64,000 nt of DNA from DAOMNN01 sp050486545 (GTDB lineage Bacteria; Pseudomonadota; Gammaproteobacteria; Burkholderiales; Rhodocyclaceae). This document shows, piece by piece, positions 8,908 to 18,370 of this stretch. The position numbers were made by a program, and so were the translations under genes. Every line of letters starts with the position of its first letter. Position 1 is the stretch's first letter. The stretch lies in the NCBI GenBank assembly GCA_050486545.1, contig JBJHDM010000009.1, forward strand, positions 22,066 to 86,065. The letters run 5' to 3'. The notes beneath the pieces are model-generated. The model did no database searches, was not told where the DNA came from, and saw only the letters and a list, made by a program, of their open reading frames with translations.

Positions 8908-10260
8908 TCAGCGCGCGCCGTCTTCGGGCTGCGCCGACGCGCCTCCCGGAGAGCGGGCTCCCGGCACCCTCGCCTGCAACAGCCTCAGCGCGGTAAAGGT
9001 CTCGGTCAGCGAGGGCTGCTCGGCCTTCACGGGAGTCTGTTCGAGTTCGGTCAGTTCGGCCAGGACGCGTTGAACCGGCTCCTCGCGTGCATCGAAATAC
9101 CGCTCGATCCACTCCCTGGCCTGCGCAAGATCCGCGGCATAGGTCCGGCCGTCGCGTGCGAGCAAGGCGAGGCGTGCGGTCAGCAAGCGGATCTTGACGT
9201 TCTCGCGCAAATAGGTGCTCTGGGCCGGAGCGAGCAGCACCGGATCGGACTGGTCCATGCGCTCGAGCCGCACCATGCCCCGGATCTCGTTCCACACGTC
9301 GACCCCCAACGCCTGGACGAAGGCGACGGTGCGCTGCCAGGCGGTCGCATCCGGTGCATCGCCCGCCGCGGCGATCCGCTCGCGTTCGGCGGCTGCTTCG
9401 GCCAGCGCGACTTCGAACGCCAGAGGCAGGCGATCGATCCGCTCGAGCACGATCTCGAGTCGCAGCGCGAGGCCGGACACATCGACCTGCGGATGCGCCT
9501 TGAGCGCCTCGATATCGATGAGGAGCGCCCGGCGCAAGGGCTGCAGATGGCCCAGCTCCGGCAATCCCAGCCGCGCCTCGGCGCCCTGCAGGGCGATCAG
9601 TGCCGCCTCGAAATTGCCGGCCAGCTGCAATTGCTGGGCGGCGATGTTGATCGCCTGCTCGACTTCGGCCAGGACCTGGTCGCTGCGCGAGCGCGAGTAT
9701 TCCTGGTACAGCGCTTCGAGCGCAGCGGCCTGCCCCCCGGTAGCCGCAACCTGGGACTCCAGCGCGCCGAAACGGCCCTGGAGGGCGGCGATCGAATCCT
9801 GTTGCTGTCGATTCAGGGCGCGGACCTCGGCAACGGTCGCCTCGCCGCCCGACAGCCGCTGCGCCACTTCCTGGCGGGTCTCCTTCGAGAGCTGGCGCAA
9901 TTCATGAACCTGCCAGCCGATCCAGCCCGTCGCGAGCAAGGCCAGCACGGCGATCACGATGGCCAGGACGTTGCCGCGGCGCGGCGCGACAGCCGCTGGC
10001 GGTGCCCGTTCGGCAGGTGTTCCCGCAGCCGGCGGCGGCTCCTGCGCCTCGCCTTCTACCGAGGCCTCGCGAGCTTCGGCCTCCGTGACCTCGGGAGCCT
10101 CCGGCGCATCGATGGATTCCGGCTGCGATGCGGACGATTCGATCTCGGTCCCTACCCTCTCCGGATCCGCAACCCGATCACCGTCTACCGGCGCATCCGA
10201 TGGCTCCTGCTTCGGGTCGGCCGGGGGGGGCTGGGTGAGCGCAGGATTCTCTTTTTTCAT
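8908..10260 (-). CDS. hemX: HemX-like protein (uroporphyrinogen-III C-methyltransferase-related family)
   Basis: Inner-membrane protein of the HemX family. The family is often labelled uroporphyrinogen-III methyltransferase, but catalytic methyltransferase motifs are absent here, so an accessory role is more likely. The first ~95 residues are a charged, Pro/Glu/Ala-rich cytoplasmic stretch. They are followed by one membrane helix (NVLAIVIAVLALLATGWIGW) and a long coiled, Ala/Glu-rich extracytoplasmic domain. The start is placed at ATG 10260 (MKKENPAL), 16 codons inside a longer open frame, because this is the usual MKKEN-type start. It is 140 bases downstream of hemD, a gap with no evident gene. 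Confidence 0.8.
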   Translation of the reverse strand: MKKENPALTQPPPADPKQEPSDAPVDGDRVADPERVGTEIESSASQPESIDAPEAPEVTEAEAREASVEGEAQEPPPAAGTPAERAPPAAVAPRRGNVLAIVIAVLALLATGWIGWQVHELRQLSKETRQEVAQRLSGGEATVAEVRALNRQQQDSIAALQGRFGALESQVAATGGQAAALEALYQEYSRSRSDQVLAEVEQAINIAAQQLQLAGNFEAALIALQGAEARLGLPELGHLQPLRRALLIDIEALKAHPQVDVSGLALRLEIVLERIDRLPLAFEVALAEAAAERERIAAAGDAPDATAWQRTVAFVQALGVDVWNEIRGMVRLERMDQSDPVLLAPAQSTYLRENVKIRLLTARLALLARDGRTYAADLAQAREWIERYFDAREEPVQRVLAELTELEQTPVKAEQPSLTETFTALRLLQARVPGARSPGGASAQPEDGAR

Positions 10261-10400
10261 GATCGCCAGTTCAATCGAATGTGAGGGAACGGAACTTTCG
10301 CGGGCCACTTCTGCTGACCGAATCTATCGCAAACGACCGGGGAAGACCAGTTGTCGCGATGCCCGGCGCAACGGCCGGACCCGGGCCGAGCGAATTCCCG

Positions 10401-11180
10401 CTACCCGCCGAACCGGTCGGCAAGCGCTTCGAGCAGCCCGTCATCGCCGGGGGCCGTCTCGACGACCTCTCCGAACCCGGCTTCGCGGGCAAAGCGTGCA
10501 ATGCGCGGATGGGGGGCGAACACCGGAACCTTCCCGAGCGCACGCATGCCATCGCAGCCGACCATTTTCACCAGATTATGCACGCCTTCGCTGCTCGTCA
10601 GCGTGATCGCGTCGAGCTCGCCGCGCCCGGCCATCTCCAGCAGCGGCCCCGGATCCGTATCGGGGCAATGGCGGCGGTAGCAGGTCACGTAGGTCACCCG
10701 CGCCCCACGCTCCACCAGTGTCTCTCCGAGAAGATTGCGTCCGCCGTCTCCGCGGAAGATCACCACGTGCCGTCCGGCAATCGCCCCGGCCGAGAACTCC
10801 GGAAGCGCCAGGACCGACTCGCTGTCGAAACCGCTTTCGGGGGCCACCACGCGTTCGAATCCGAATCCCCGCAGTACACGTTCGCTCCCCTTGCCCACCG
10901 TCGCCACGATCACGCCATCGGGCCAGGTCCTGCGTGCCAGAATGAACGCAAGGGCATGCTGGACGGCATTCGGACTGACGAAAAAGGCCAGATCGAACTG
11001 CTCGAGGGTATCGACCGCCACCCGAAGTTCGGTGTCGTCCTCGACCGGCGAGATTGCCAGAATCGGGAAGCACACCGGTTCGCCCCCTCGCGAGGCGATC
11101 TCGCCGCAAAGCTTGACCGCCTGCGCCTCGGGTCGGGTGACGACGACCCGACGGCCGTCGAGGTTCTTCTCGTCGCTCAT
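10401..11180 (-). CDS. hemD: Uroporphyrinogen-III synthase
   Basis: Cyclises hydroxymethylbilane to uroporphyrinogen III with inversion of ring D. The sequence is of the usual poorly conserved HemD type: the first domain has RRVVVTRPEAQA, the CFPILAISP strand and FVSPNAVQHAL. The hinge and second domain contain VVIFRGDGGRNLLGETLVERGARVTYVTCYRR and ITLTSSEGVHNL. Length is 259 aa. It starts 12 bases after the hemC stop, so the two are certainly co-transcribed. Confidence 0.92.
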   Translation of the reverse strand: MSDEKNLDGRRVVVTRPEAQAVKLCGEIASRGGEPVCFPILAISPVEDDTELRVAVDTLEQFDLAFFVSPNAVQHALAFILARRTWPDGVIVATVGKGSERVLRGFGFERVVAPESGFDSESVLALPEFSAGAIAGRHVVIFRGDGGRNLLGETLVERGARVTYVTCYRRHCPDTDPGPLLEMAGRGELDAITLTSSEGVHNLVKMVGCDGMRALGKVPVFAPHPRIARFAREAGFGEVVETAPGDDGLLEALADRFGG

Positions 11181-11192
11181 CGCCAGCCGCGG

Positions 11193-12137
11193 TCAGCCCA
11201 GAGCCGCAAGAATGGCGTCGGCGCCCGCGGCACGCAATTCCGCGGCAAGGGCGAGTCCCATCGCATCGGCATCTTCAGGACGTCCTTCGCGCTCGGCACG
11301 AACCATGGTGCTGCCATCGGGCAATGCGACAAAGCCGCGCAGCCACAGCCGTTCGCCCCGCATGACCGCATACGCCCCGAGCGGCACCTCGCAGCTTCCG
11401 CCCAGCGCGCGCGATACCGCACGCTCCGCGGTGACGCAGGCCGCCGTGACGGGATCGTGCAACGGCGCGAGGCACGCCACCAGATCGGGGCGTGCGGCAA
11501 GGCACTCGATCCCGAGCGCCCCCTGCCCGGCCGACGGCAGGGACAACTCGGCCGGAAGCTCCATGCGGATGCGCTCGCCAAGTCCCAGCCGCTTCAGCCC
11601 GGCCGCCGCGAGGATGATCCCGTCGTACTCGCCCTGATCGAGCTTTCGCAGCCGCGTGTCCAGGTTGCCTCTCAGGCTGGTCACGGACAGATAGGGAAAC
11701 TGGATATGGACCTGAGACTCGCGCCGCAGCGACGAGGTGCCCACCACCGCACCGGGCGGCATGTCGGCCAGGCTTTCATAGCGATTGGAAACGAACGCAT
11801 CGAGCGGCACCTCGCGCTCGCTGATGCACGGCAGCGCAAACGCGTCGCCGAGCGTCATCGGGACGTCCTTCATCGAATGCACGGCGATATCCGCGCGCCC
11901 GTCCAGCAATGCGGTTTCGAGTTCCTTGATGAACAAGCCCTTGCCGCCGACCTTGGCCAGCGGTCGGTCCAGGATCTGGTCCCCGCGTGTGGTCATCCCC
12001 AGCAGTTCCACGCGACATGCGGGATACAATGCCTCGAGACGCGCCTTGACGTGCTCGGCCTGCCACAGGGCGAGGCGGCTTTCGCGGGTGGCGATGACGA
12101 TGCGTTCGGGGTGCTGGACGGCGGTCGAGGTGCTCAC
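11193..12137 (-). CDS. hemC: Hydroxymethylbilane synthase (porphobilinogen deaminase)
   Basis: Polymerises four porphobilinogens to hydroxymethylbilane using a covalently bound dipyrromethane cofactor. The N-terminal motif IVIATRESRLALWQAEHVK and the conserved TRGDQ, KGLFIKELETALLDGRADIAVHSMKDVP and TSSLRR segments are present. The cofactor-binding Cys is in ERAVSRALGGSCEVPLGAYA. The start is taken as GTG at 12137, giving 314 aa, the normal size; the longer open frame to 12236 would add 33 unlikely residues. A TAGAAT -10-like element lies at 12235-12240 on this strand. Divergent from ppc across 194 bases. Confidence 0.95.
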   Translation of the reverse strand: MSTSTAVQHPERIVIATRESRLALWQAEHVKARLEALYPACRVELLGMTTRGDQILDRPLAKVGGKGLFIKELETALLDGRADIAVHSMKDVPMTLGDAFALPCISEREVPLDAFVSNRYESLADMPPGAVVGTSSLRRESQVHIQFPYLSVTSLRGNLDTRLRKLDQGEYDGIILAAAGLKRLGLGERIRMELPAELSLPSAGQGALGIECLAARPDLVACLAPLHDPVTAACVTAERAVSRALGGSCEVPLGAYAVMRGERLWLRGFVALPDGSTMVRAEREGRPEDADAMGLALAAELRAAGADAILAALG

Positions 12138-12331
12138 GTGGACGGACTCTTCTGTACGGTTGTTCAGGACCACAGCGCCTCGGTGCGGCACTGCAACATT
12201 CGGGTTTGCGCCAATAGCGCAGGCGACGGCGTGCATTCTAGCATGGGCCGGAAACAGGGATTCCGCGGCACGAGCCTGGCCCGGGATGCCCTGAATGGCC
12301 GTTTCCGGATGGCCAGGACAGGAACCAGACG

Positions 12332-15079
12332 ATGACCGAAGACAAGGACGCCCCGCTGCGGGAAGACATCCGGATGCTCGGCCGCCTGCTCGGAGACACC
12401 ATCCGGGACCAGCAGGGGGAAGCGAGCTACGAACTCATCGAGCGCATTCGCCAGACCTCGGTGCGCTTTCGTCGTGACGAGGACCACGGCGCACGCGTCG
12501 AACTGGAAGGCCTGCTCGACGCACTGTCGCGCGACCAGACGATTCACGTCGTACGCGGGTTCAGCTATTTCTCCCATCTGGCAAACATCGCCGAGGACCA
12601 GCATCATATCCGCCGCAGCCGCGTGCACCGCATCGCGGGCTCGGCCCCGCGTGAGGGGGATCTGCTCCGGGCGATGGACGATGCGCAGAAGCTCGGCCAT
12701 GAAGCAGCCGGATTGCTCGACTTCTTTGAAAGCGCATTGATCTCACCGGTACTGACCGCACATCCGACCGAAGTCCAGCGCAAGAGCATCCTCAACCGCC
12801 AGACCGACATTGCCCGCCTGCTAGACGAACGCGACCGGGTCAAGCTCACACCCGACGAACAGGACGAGAACGGCGAGGCACTGCGCCGGGAAATCCTGAC
12901 CCTGTGGCAGACACGCATGCTCCGCCCGGCACGCCTGTCGGTGCTCGACGAGGTCGCCAACGGCCTGTCCTACTTCGACACGACCTTCCTGCGCCAGCTC
13001 CCGAAACTGTATGCGCGAATCGAGGATGCGCTGTCCACGCGCGACCCCGCGCTGTCCGGCCTCGAACTGCCCGCCTTCCTGCAGGTTGGCAGCTGGATCG
13101 GGGGCGACCGCGACGGCAACCCCTACGTCACGGCGGAGGTCCTCGAACGCACGCTCGAAATGCAGGCGTCGATCGCACTGGGCTACTACCTGGACGAGCT
13201 TCATGCACTGGGTGCCCGCCTTTCGCTGGCCGTCGGCCTGATCAGCGCGTCGGATCCGCTGCTCGCGCTGGCCGCGCGTTCACCCGACCATTCTCCCCAT
13301 CGCAACGACGAACCCTACCGCCGTGCGATCACCGGAATCTATGCGCGGCTGTCGCAAACCTACCGCCTGCTGCTGAACACCGACCCGCAACGGCATGCGG
13401 TCGCACCGGCCGAACCCTACGCCGGTCCGGAGGAACTGTCCGAGGATCTCGACATCCTGCATCGCTCGCTGGTCGCCAACGGTTCCGGCACACTCGCCCG
13501 CGGCCCGTTGCGCATGCTGCGCCGGGCGGTCAAGGTGTTCGGCTTTCATCTCGCACCGATCGACCTGCGCCAGAACTCGGACGTCCACGAGCGGGTGGTC
13601 GCCGAATTGCTCGCCACCGCCGGCACCGGAACCGACTACATGTCCCTGGACGAGGAGGCCCGGATCGCACTGTTGCTCAAGGAACTCGCCACGCCGCGTC
13701 CGCTCGTCTGCCCACATGTCCGCTACACGGACGAGACCGAGTCCGAGCTGGCGATCTTCCACGCCGCCCGGTCGGCACACATGCGTTTCGGCCCCGGGTC
13801 GATTCCCAACTTCATCATCTCCAAGACCGACAGCGTCTCGGACCTGCTCGAACTGGCCCTGTTGCTGAAGGAATGCGGCATCCTGCGACCACTGGAGCAA
13901 CGCCTGGACGCAAACGTCATCCCGCTGTTCGAGACGATCGAGGATCTGGCCAATGCCCCGAGGATCATGGAAGGGATCCTGTCCGAACCACAATGGGCAA
14001 GCCTGCTGGAGTCCCGCGGACGTTCTCAGGAGGTGATGCTGGGCTATTCCGACAGCAACAAGGACGGGGGCTTCCTGACCTCGGGCTGGTCGTTGTACCG
14101 GGCCGAGATCGGGCTCGCCGAGGTCTTCGGCCGACACGGCGTGCGCCTGCGCCTGTTCCACGGGCGCGGCGGATCGGTGGGTCGAGGCGGCGGCCCCAGC
14201 TACCAGGCCATCCTCGCGCAACCCGGCGGAGCGGTACAGGGACAGATCCGCCTGACCGAGCAGGGAGAAGTCATCGCCGCCAAGTACGGCAACCCCGAGG
14301 TCGGCTTGCGCAATCTCGAGGTCCTGGTGGCGGCCACCGTCGAGGCCACCCTGCTTTCGGACAGCGCCCCGGCCCCGCGCGACGAATTCCTCGACACAAT
14401 GCAGGCATTGTCGGATGCCGCGTTCACGGCGTATCGGGGGCTGGTCTACGAGACCGAAGGCTTCGAGCGCTATTTCTGGGAATCGACGGTCATTTCCGAG
14501 ATCGCCGAGCTGAATATCGGCTCGCGCCCGGCATCGCGCAAGAAGAGTACGCGCATCGAAGACCTGCGGGCCATTCCATGGGTGTTCAGTTGGGCACAAT
14601 GCCGGCTGATGCTGCCGGGCTGGTTCGGCTTCGGCAGTGCCGTGCGGGCGTGGCTCGCGGCACACCCCGAGGATGGACTCGAACGCCTGCAGACGATGCA
14701 TCGCGAATGGTCGTTCTTCGCCGCGATGCTGTCGAACATGGACATGGTGCTCGCCAAGTCGGACCTGGCGATCGCGTCGCGCTACGCCAAGCTCGTCAAG
14801 GACGAGGGGTTGCGCGCGGCCATCTTCGGCCGCATCCGCAGCGAATGGCAGGCCACGGTCAATGCGCTGCTCGCGATCACCGGACAGCGGGAACTGCTCG
14901 ACGGCAATCCATTGCTCAAACGCTCGATCCGCAACCGCTTTCCCTACCTCGACCCGCTCAACCACGTCCAGGTCGAGCTGCTGCGCCGGCATCGCGAAAA
15001 GCACGACGACGAGCGCATCCGTCTGGGGATCCACATCTCGATCAACGGGATCGCGGCGGGGCTGCGCAACAGCGGCTGA
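12332..15079 (+). CDS. ppc: Phosphoenolpyruvate carboxylase
   Basis: Anaplerotic enzyme converting PEP and bicarbonate to oxaloacetate. Signature motifs in order: the catalytic His region LTAHPTEVQRKS (about residue 145), GSWIGGDRDGNPYVT, VMLGYSDSNKDGGFLTSGW, and the glycine loop FHGRGGSVGRGGGPSYQAI (about 610). The C-terminus ends with GIAAGLRNSG, the conserved terminal NTG/NSG that closes the active site. Length 915 aa is standard. The gene is inserted between algR and hemC, which are adjacent in Pseudomonas; it runs convergently into algR with 11 bases between stops. Confidence 0.97.
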   Translation: MTEDKDAPLREDIRMLGRLLGDTIRDQQGEASYELIERIRQTSVRFRRDEDHGARVELEGLLDALSRDQTIHVVRGFSYFSHLANIAEDQHHIRRSRVHRIAGSAPREGDLLRAMDDAQKLGHEAAGLLDFFESALISPVLTAHPTEVQRKSILNRQTDIARLLDERDRVKLTPDEQDENGEALRREILTLWQTRMLRPARLSVLDEVANGLSYFDTTFLRQLPKLYARIEDALSTRDPALSGLELPAFLQVGSWIGGDRDGNPYVTAEVLERTLEMQASIALGYYLDELHALGARLSLAVGLISASDPLLALAARSPDHSPHRNDEPYRRAITGIYARLSQTYRLLLNTDPQRHAVAPAEPYAGPEELSEDLDILHRSLVANGSGTLARGPLRMLRRAVKVFGFHLAPIDLRQNSDVHERVVAELLATAGTGTDYMSLDEEARIALLLKELATPRPLVCPHVRYTDETESELAIFHAARSAHMRFGPGSIPNFIISKTDSVSDLLELALLLKECGILRPLEQRLDANVIPLFETIEDLANAPRIMEGILSEPQWASLLESRGRSQEVMLGYSDSNKDGGFLTSGWSLYRAEIGLAEVFGRHGVRLRLFHGRGGSVGRGGGPSYQAILAQPGGAVQGQIRLTEQGEVIAAKYGNPEVGLRNLEVLVAATVEATLLSDSAPAPRDEFLDTMQALSDAAFTAYRGLVYETEGFERYFWESTVISEIAELNIGSRPASRKKSTRIEDLRAIPWVFSWAQCRLMLPGWFGFGSAVRAWLAAHPEDGLERLQTMHREWSFFAAMLSNMDMVLAKSDLAIASRYAKLVKDEGLRAAIFGRIRSEWQATVNALLAITGQRELLDGNPLLKRSIRNRFPYLDPLNHVQVELLRRHREKHDDERIRLGIHISINGIAAGLRNSG

Positions 15080-15090
15080 GACGCCCGGCG

Positions 15091-15852
15091 CTAGAGCTTG
15101 AGCACCTGCCGCACCGTCGACCACTGGCGACGGCTGATCGGCAGGCGCTCGGGCAGGCCCTTGAGCAGGATCTCCCACCGCGCCTCGCCGTCCTGCTCGC
15201 CGACCCGCTCGACACCGGTGACCGCGTCGCAGGCAACCAGGCAGTTGCGGTGGATGCGCAGGAAACGCTCCGGAAATTCCTGCTCGATCTGAACGAGGGA
15301 CTCGTCGAGGAGATATTCGCGCTCGACCGTGGTGGCGGTCACGTACTTCAGCTCTGCCCGCAGATACCGCACGTCGGCGACGGGTACGAGCAGGATCCGC
15401 CCCCGTTCGCTCACGCTGAAATGCTGGCGGCCGTTGTTCGGGATCGCGGCCAGGCGTTCGTCTTCGGGCGGCGACTTCTGCGGAACCTTGCGCAGTGCAT
15501 CGGCCAGCCGCTCGGCCCGTACCGGCTTCAGGAGATAGTCCACCGCAGCGAGCTCGAACGCCGAAACCGCATACTGATCGTAGGCGGTCGTGAAGATCAC
15601 TGCGGGTCGCGGCGTCGCGCGTGCAACATGGCGTGCCAGTTCGACCCCGTCCATGACCGGCATGCGGATGTCGGCGAGTACGACGTCCACCGGCGCCGCC
15701 TCGATCAGCCTCAGTGCCTCGAGCCCATTCGCCGCTAGCCCCACCAGTTCGTTCGGGCACTCGGCGGCAATATCGCCGAGCAGGTCACGCAGGCGCATGC
15801 GGGCCGGCGCTTCGTCGTCGACGATGAGGATGCGCAGCGGGGCTGTGGTCAT
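15091..15852 (-). CDS. algR: AlgR-like LytTR-family response regulator
   Basis: Two-component regulator with an N-terminal receiver domain (ILIVDDEAPARMRLRDLL; phospho-acceptor Asp in VVLADIRMPVMDG; Thr in IFTTAYDQYAV; Lys in LLKPV) and a C-terminal LytTR DNA-binding domain (about 145-253; YVTATTVEREYLLDESL and FLRIHRNCLVA). LytTR proteins bind DNA through beta-strands instead of a helix-turn-helix. Its start overlaps the end of the kinase gene by four bases. Gene order argH-algZ-algR near hemC-hemD matches the Pseudomonas alg/fim locus, hence the symbol; target genes here are unknown. Confidence 0.88.
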   Translation of the reverse strand: MTTAPLRILIVDDEAPARMRLRDLLGDIAAECPNELVGLAANGLEALRLIEAAPVDVVLADIRMPVMDGVELARHVARATPRPAVIFTTAYDQYAVSAFELAAVDYLLKPVRAERLADALRKVPQKSPPEDERLAAIPNNGRQHFSVSERGRILLVPVADVRYLRAELKYVTATTVEREYLLDESLVQIEQEFPERFLRIHRNCLVACDAVTGVERVGEQDGEARWEILLKGLPERLPISRRQWSTVRQVLKL

Positions 15853-16820
15853 GCGGTTTTCCTCCGGTAGGGCAAGCGGATCGAGACACGATACCGCCCG
15901 TCGTGACGCTTCGTCTCGAGTCGTCCTTCGAGGTCGAAGAACAGCATCAGGCGCTCGCGGATGTTGTCGAGCGCCATACGGTTGCCCGCATGATGGCGCT
16001 CGGCATCCGCGACCGGGTTATCGACCTCGATGAGCACCTCCTTGGCCCGACGCCGGATGCGCGCGACGATCTCCGCAGGTCCGTCGGACGGTTCGACGCC
16101 GTGATACACGGCGTTCTCCAGGAGGGGCTGCAGCAGCAGGGGCGGCACCAGCGCGTCGTACGGACAGGTGTCGAGCTGCCAGCGTACCCGCAGGCGCTCG
16201 CCAAGGCGCAGGGACTCCAGGTCGAGATAGCGCTCGCACAGCGCCAGCTCGTCGCGAAGCGGAACCAGTTCGCGATTTTCCTGCATCTGCGCACGAAAGA
16301 GATCAGCCAGTTCTTCGAGTGCGCGCTCGGCCCGCTTTGGATCGGAACGGATCACGCCGAGTACGCCGTTGAGTGCGTTGAACAGGAAATGGGGTCGGAT
16401 ACGCGAAGTCAGCGCCATCAGCCGCGCCTCGGTCAGGGCGGGAGAGAAGCGCTGGCTGCGATAATCGAAGTATACGAGGCAGACCGCCCCCGCACCCAGC
16501 GCCCACGCCACCCAGCGCCAGAGCAGGTCACCCTCTCCCTCGCGCAACAAGGGGTGCACGACGACCACGGCAAGCACCGCGCACGTCAGCGCAAGCACGA
16601 TGCCCGTTCCGGGGCGTATCCGTGCCAGAACGGGCTGGACGAGGAAGAGCAGCAGGACGGTCAGAAAGAGGGGCAGCTCGACCCGCCCTGCCATCACCAC
16701 CAGTGCGGCACCGACGGTCGCGGGGTCGGGTTCGCGCACGAACACGGTGATTGCCGCCAGAAAGTTCACCAGCAGCATCGTGCGCAGCAGCACCCCCAGA
16801 TTGCGGAAATCGGGAAGCAT
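15849..16820 (-). CDS. algZ: AlgZ/FimS-like sensor histidine kinase
   Basis: Membrane sensor kinase of the LytS/YehU type, partner of the adjacent LytTR regulator. Four to five hydrophobic segments occupy roughly the first 140 residues. The His_kinase domain follows, with the phospho-acceptor His in SRIRPHFLFNALNGVL, the LVPLRDELALCERYLDLES segment and PPLLLQPLLENAVYHGV. The nucleotide-binding glycine-rich box is divergent (GNRMALDNIRERLMLFF). The start is ATG 16820 (MLPDFRN), 323 aa; the frame is open upstream into argH but that part has no sense there. Divergent from argH across 114 bases. Confidence 0.87.
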   Translation of the reverse strand: MLPDFRNLGVLLRTMLLVNFLAAITVFVREPDPATVGAALVVMAGRVELPLFLTVLLLFLVQPVLARIRPGTGIVLALTCAVLAVVVVHPLLREGEGDLLWRWVAWALGAGAVCLVYFDYRSQRFSPALTEARLMALTSRIRPHFLFNALNGVLGVIRSDPKRAERALEELADLFRAQMQENRELVPLRDELALCERYLDLESLRLGERLRVRWQLDTCPYDALVPPLLLQPLLENAVYHGVEPSDGPAEIVARIRRRAKEVLIEVDNPVADAERHHAGNRMALDNIRERLMLFFDLEGRLETKRHDGRYRVSIRLPYRRKTA

Positions 16821-16934
16821 GCGCCGCACAGCGGGTCGTTCGGGCTTTTGCTTTATACTTTTCAAGATTCGGGCCGGATTTTCAAAGGCCTTCCATGCCG
16901 GGGCGTCCCGGCTTCCATCGCTCACGAACGCATT

Positions 16935-18341
16935 ATGACAGAGACCTCTTCCGCACAGACCACCAAGGCCTGGTCGGGCCGATTTTCCGAGCCCGTGTCC
17001 GATCTGGTCAAACGCTACACCGCTTCGGTGGATTTCGACCGACGCATGGCCGACCAGGACATCCGTGGTTCGCTGGCACATGCGCGCATGCTCGCTCGCC
17101 AAGGGATCATCGGCACCGACGATCTTGCCGCCATCGAACGGGGCATGGCGCAGATCACGGAAGAGATCGGACGTGGGGAGTTTGCGTGGAATCTCGATGA
17201 CGAGGATGTCCACCTGAACATCGAGAAGCGACTGACCGCCTTGATCGGCGACGCGGGCAAGCGGCTGCACACCGGGCGAAGCCGCAACGATCAGGTCGCC
17301 ACCGACATCCGACTGTGGCTGCGCGATGCGATCGATGGGATCCTTGCCCTGATCGCCGCCTTCCAGCGCAACCTGCTCGACCTCGCCGAGCAGCACGCCG
17401 CAACCCCGATGCCCGGATTCACGCACCTTCAGGTCGCCCAGCCGGTCACCTTCGGTCATCATCTGATGGCCTACTACGAGATGACGCGACGCGACGCGGA
17501 GCGCTTCGCCGACGTGCGCAAGCGCGTCAATCGCCTGCCGCTGGGCAGCGCGGCACTGGCTGGCACCAGCTACCCGATCGACCGCGAATTCGTGGCCAGG
17601 GAGCTCGGATTCGACGAAGTCTGCGCCAATTCGCTCGATGCCGTCAGCGACCGGGACTTCGCCATCGAGTTCTGCGCAGCCTCCTCGCTGCTCATGATGC
17701 ATCTTTCACGGCTGTCCGAGGAACTCATCCTGTGGATGAGTCCGCGGATCGGCTTCATCGACCTGGCCGACCGCTTCTGCACCGGCTCGAGCATCATGCC
17801 GCAGAAGAAGAATCCGGACGTTCCCGAGCTGGTACGGGGCAAGACAGGCCGAGTCAACGGCAGCCTCATCGCCCTGCTCACGCTGATGAAGGGGCAACCC
17901 CTCGCGTACAACAAGGACAACCAGGAAGACAAGGAACCGCTGTTCGACACCGCGGATACCGTCATCGACACCTTGCGCATCTATGCCGACATGATCACCG
18001 GCATCCGCGTCCGGGCCGAGGCGATGCGCGGCGCTCTCACCCAGGGCTACGCCACGGCGACAGACCTGGCCGACTATCTGGTGAAAAAAGGGTTGCCTTT
18101 CCGCGATGCGCACGAAGTCGTCGCACTCGCGGTCCGTGCCGCCGAGCACAAGGGATGCGACCTTCCGGACTTCAGTCTCGACGAGCTTCGAGGGTATTCA
18201 ACGCTGATCGAAGCGGACGTATTCGACGTACTCACCGTGGAAGGCTCGCTGGCCTCCCGAAACCACGTCGGCGGCACCGCGCCGGAACAGGTCCGACAGG
18301 CCGTCGCCCGAGCCCGGGCCTCATTGACGCTCTCCGAATGA
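16935..18341 (+). CDS. argH: Argininosuccinate lyase
   Basis: Last enzyme of arginine synthesis, splitting argininosuccinate into arginine and fumarate; homotetramer of the fumarase/aspartase superfamily. Signatures are KAWSGRFSEP at the N-terminus, LHTGRSRNDQVATDIRLW, the TPMPGFTHLQVAQPVTFGHH segment, and the flexible catalytic loop GSSIMPQKKNPDVPEL. Length 468 aa is standard. The start is ATG 16935 (MTETSSAQTTKAW); a very long frame upstream is an artefact of the antisense kinase gene. A TATACT -10-like hexamer at 16854-16859 could serve it, but no good -35 accompanies it. Confidence 0.97.
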   Translation: MTETSSAQTTKAWSGRFSEPVSDLVKRYTASVDFDRRMADQDIRGSLAHARMLARQGIIGTDDLAAIERGMAQITEEIGRGEFAWNLDDEDVHLNIEKRLTALIGDAGKRLHTGRSRNDQVATDIRLWLRDAIDGILALIAAFQRNLLDLAEQHAATPMPGFTHLQVAQPVTFGHHLMAYYEMTRRDAERFADVRKRVNRLPLGSAALAGTSYPIDREFVARELGFDEVCANSLDAVSDRDFAIEFCAASSLLMMHLSRLSEELILWMSPRIGFIDLADRFCTGSSIMPQKKNPDVPELVRGKTGRVNGSLIALLTLMKGQPLAYNKDNQEDKEPLFDTADTVIDTLRIYADMITGIRVRAEAMRGALTQGYATATDLADYLVKKGLPFRDAHEVVALAVRAAEHKGCDLPDFSLDELRGYSTLIEADVFDVLTVEGSLASRNHVGGTAPEQVRQAVARARASLTLSE

Positions 18342-18370
18342 ATCCTTTCCGATCGCGCTAAGGAGCCCGG

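Noticed and set aside
13280..15760. Long minus-strand open frame opposite ppc and running into algR
   Set aside because: Shadow of ppc; the plus-strand PEP carboxylase signatures are complete.
16854..16859. TATACT as the argH promoter -10
   Set aside because: There is no -35 at 16-18 bases. It was kept only as a remark under argH.
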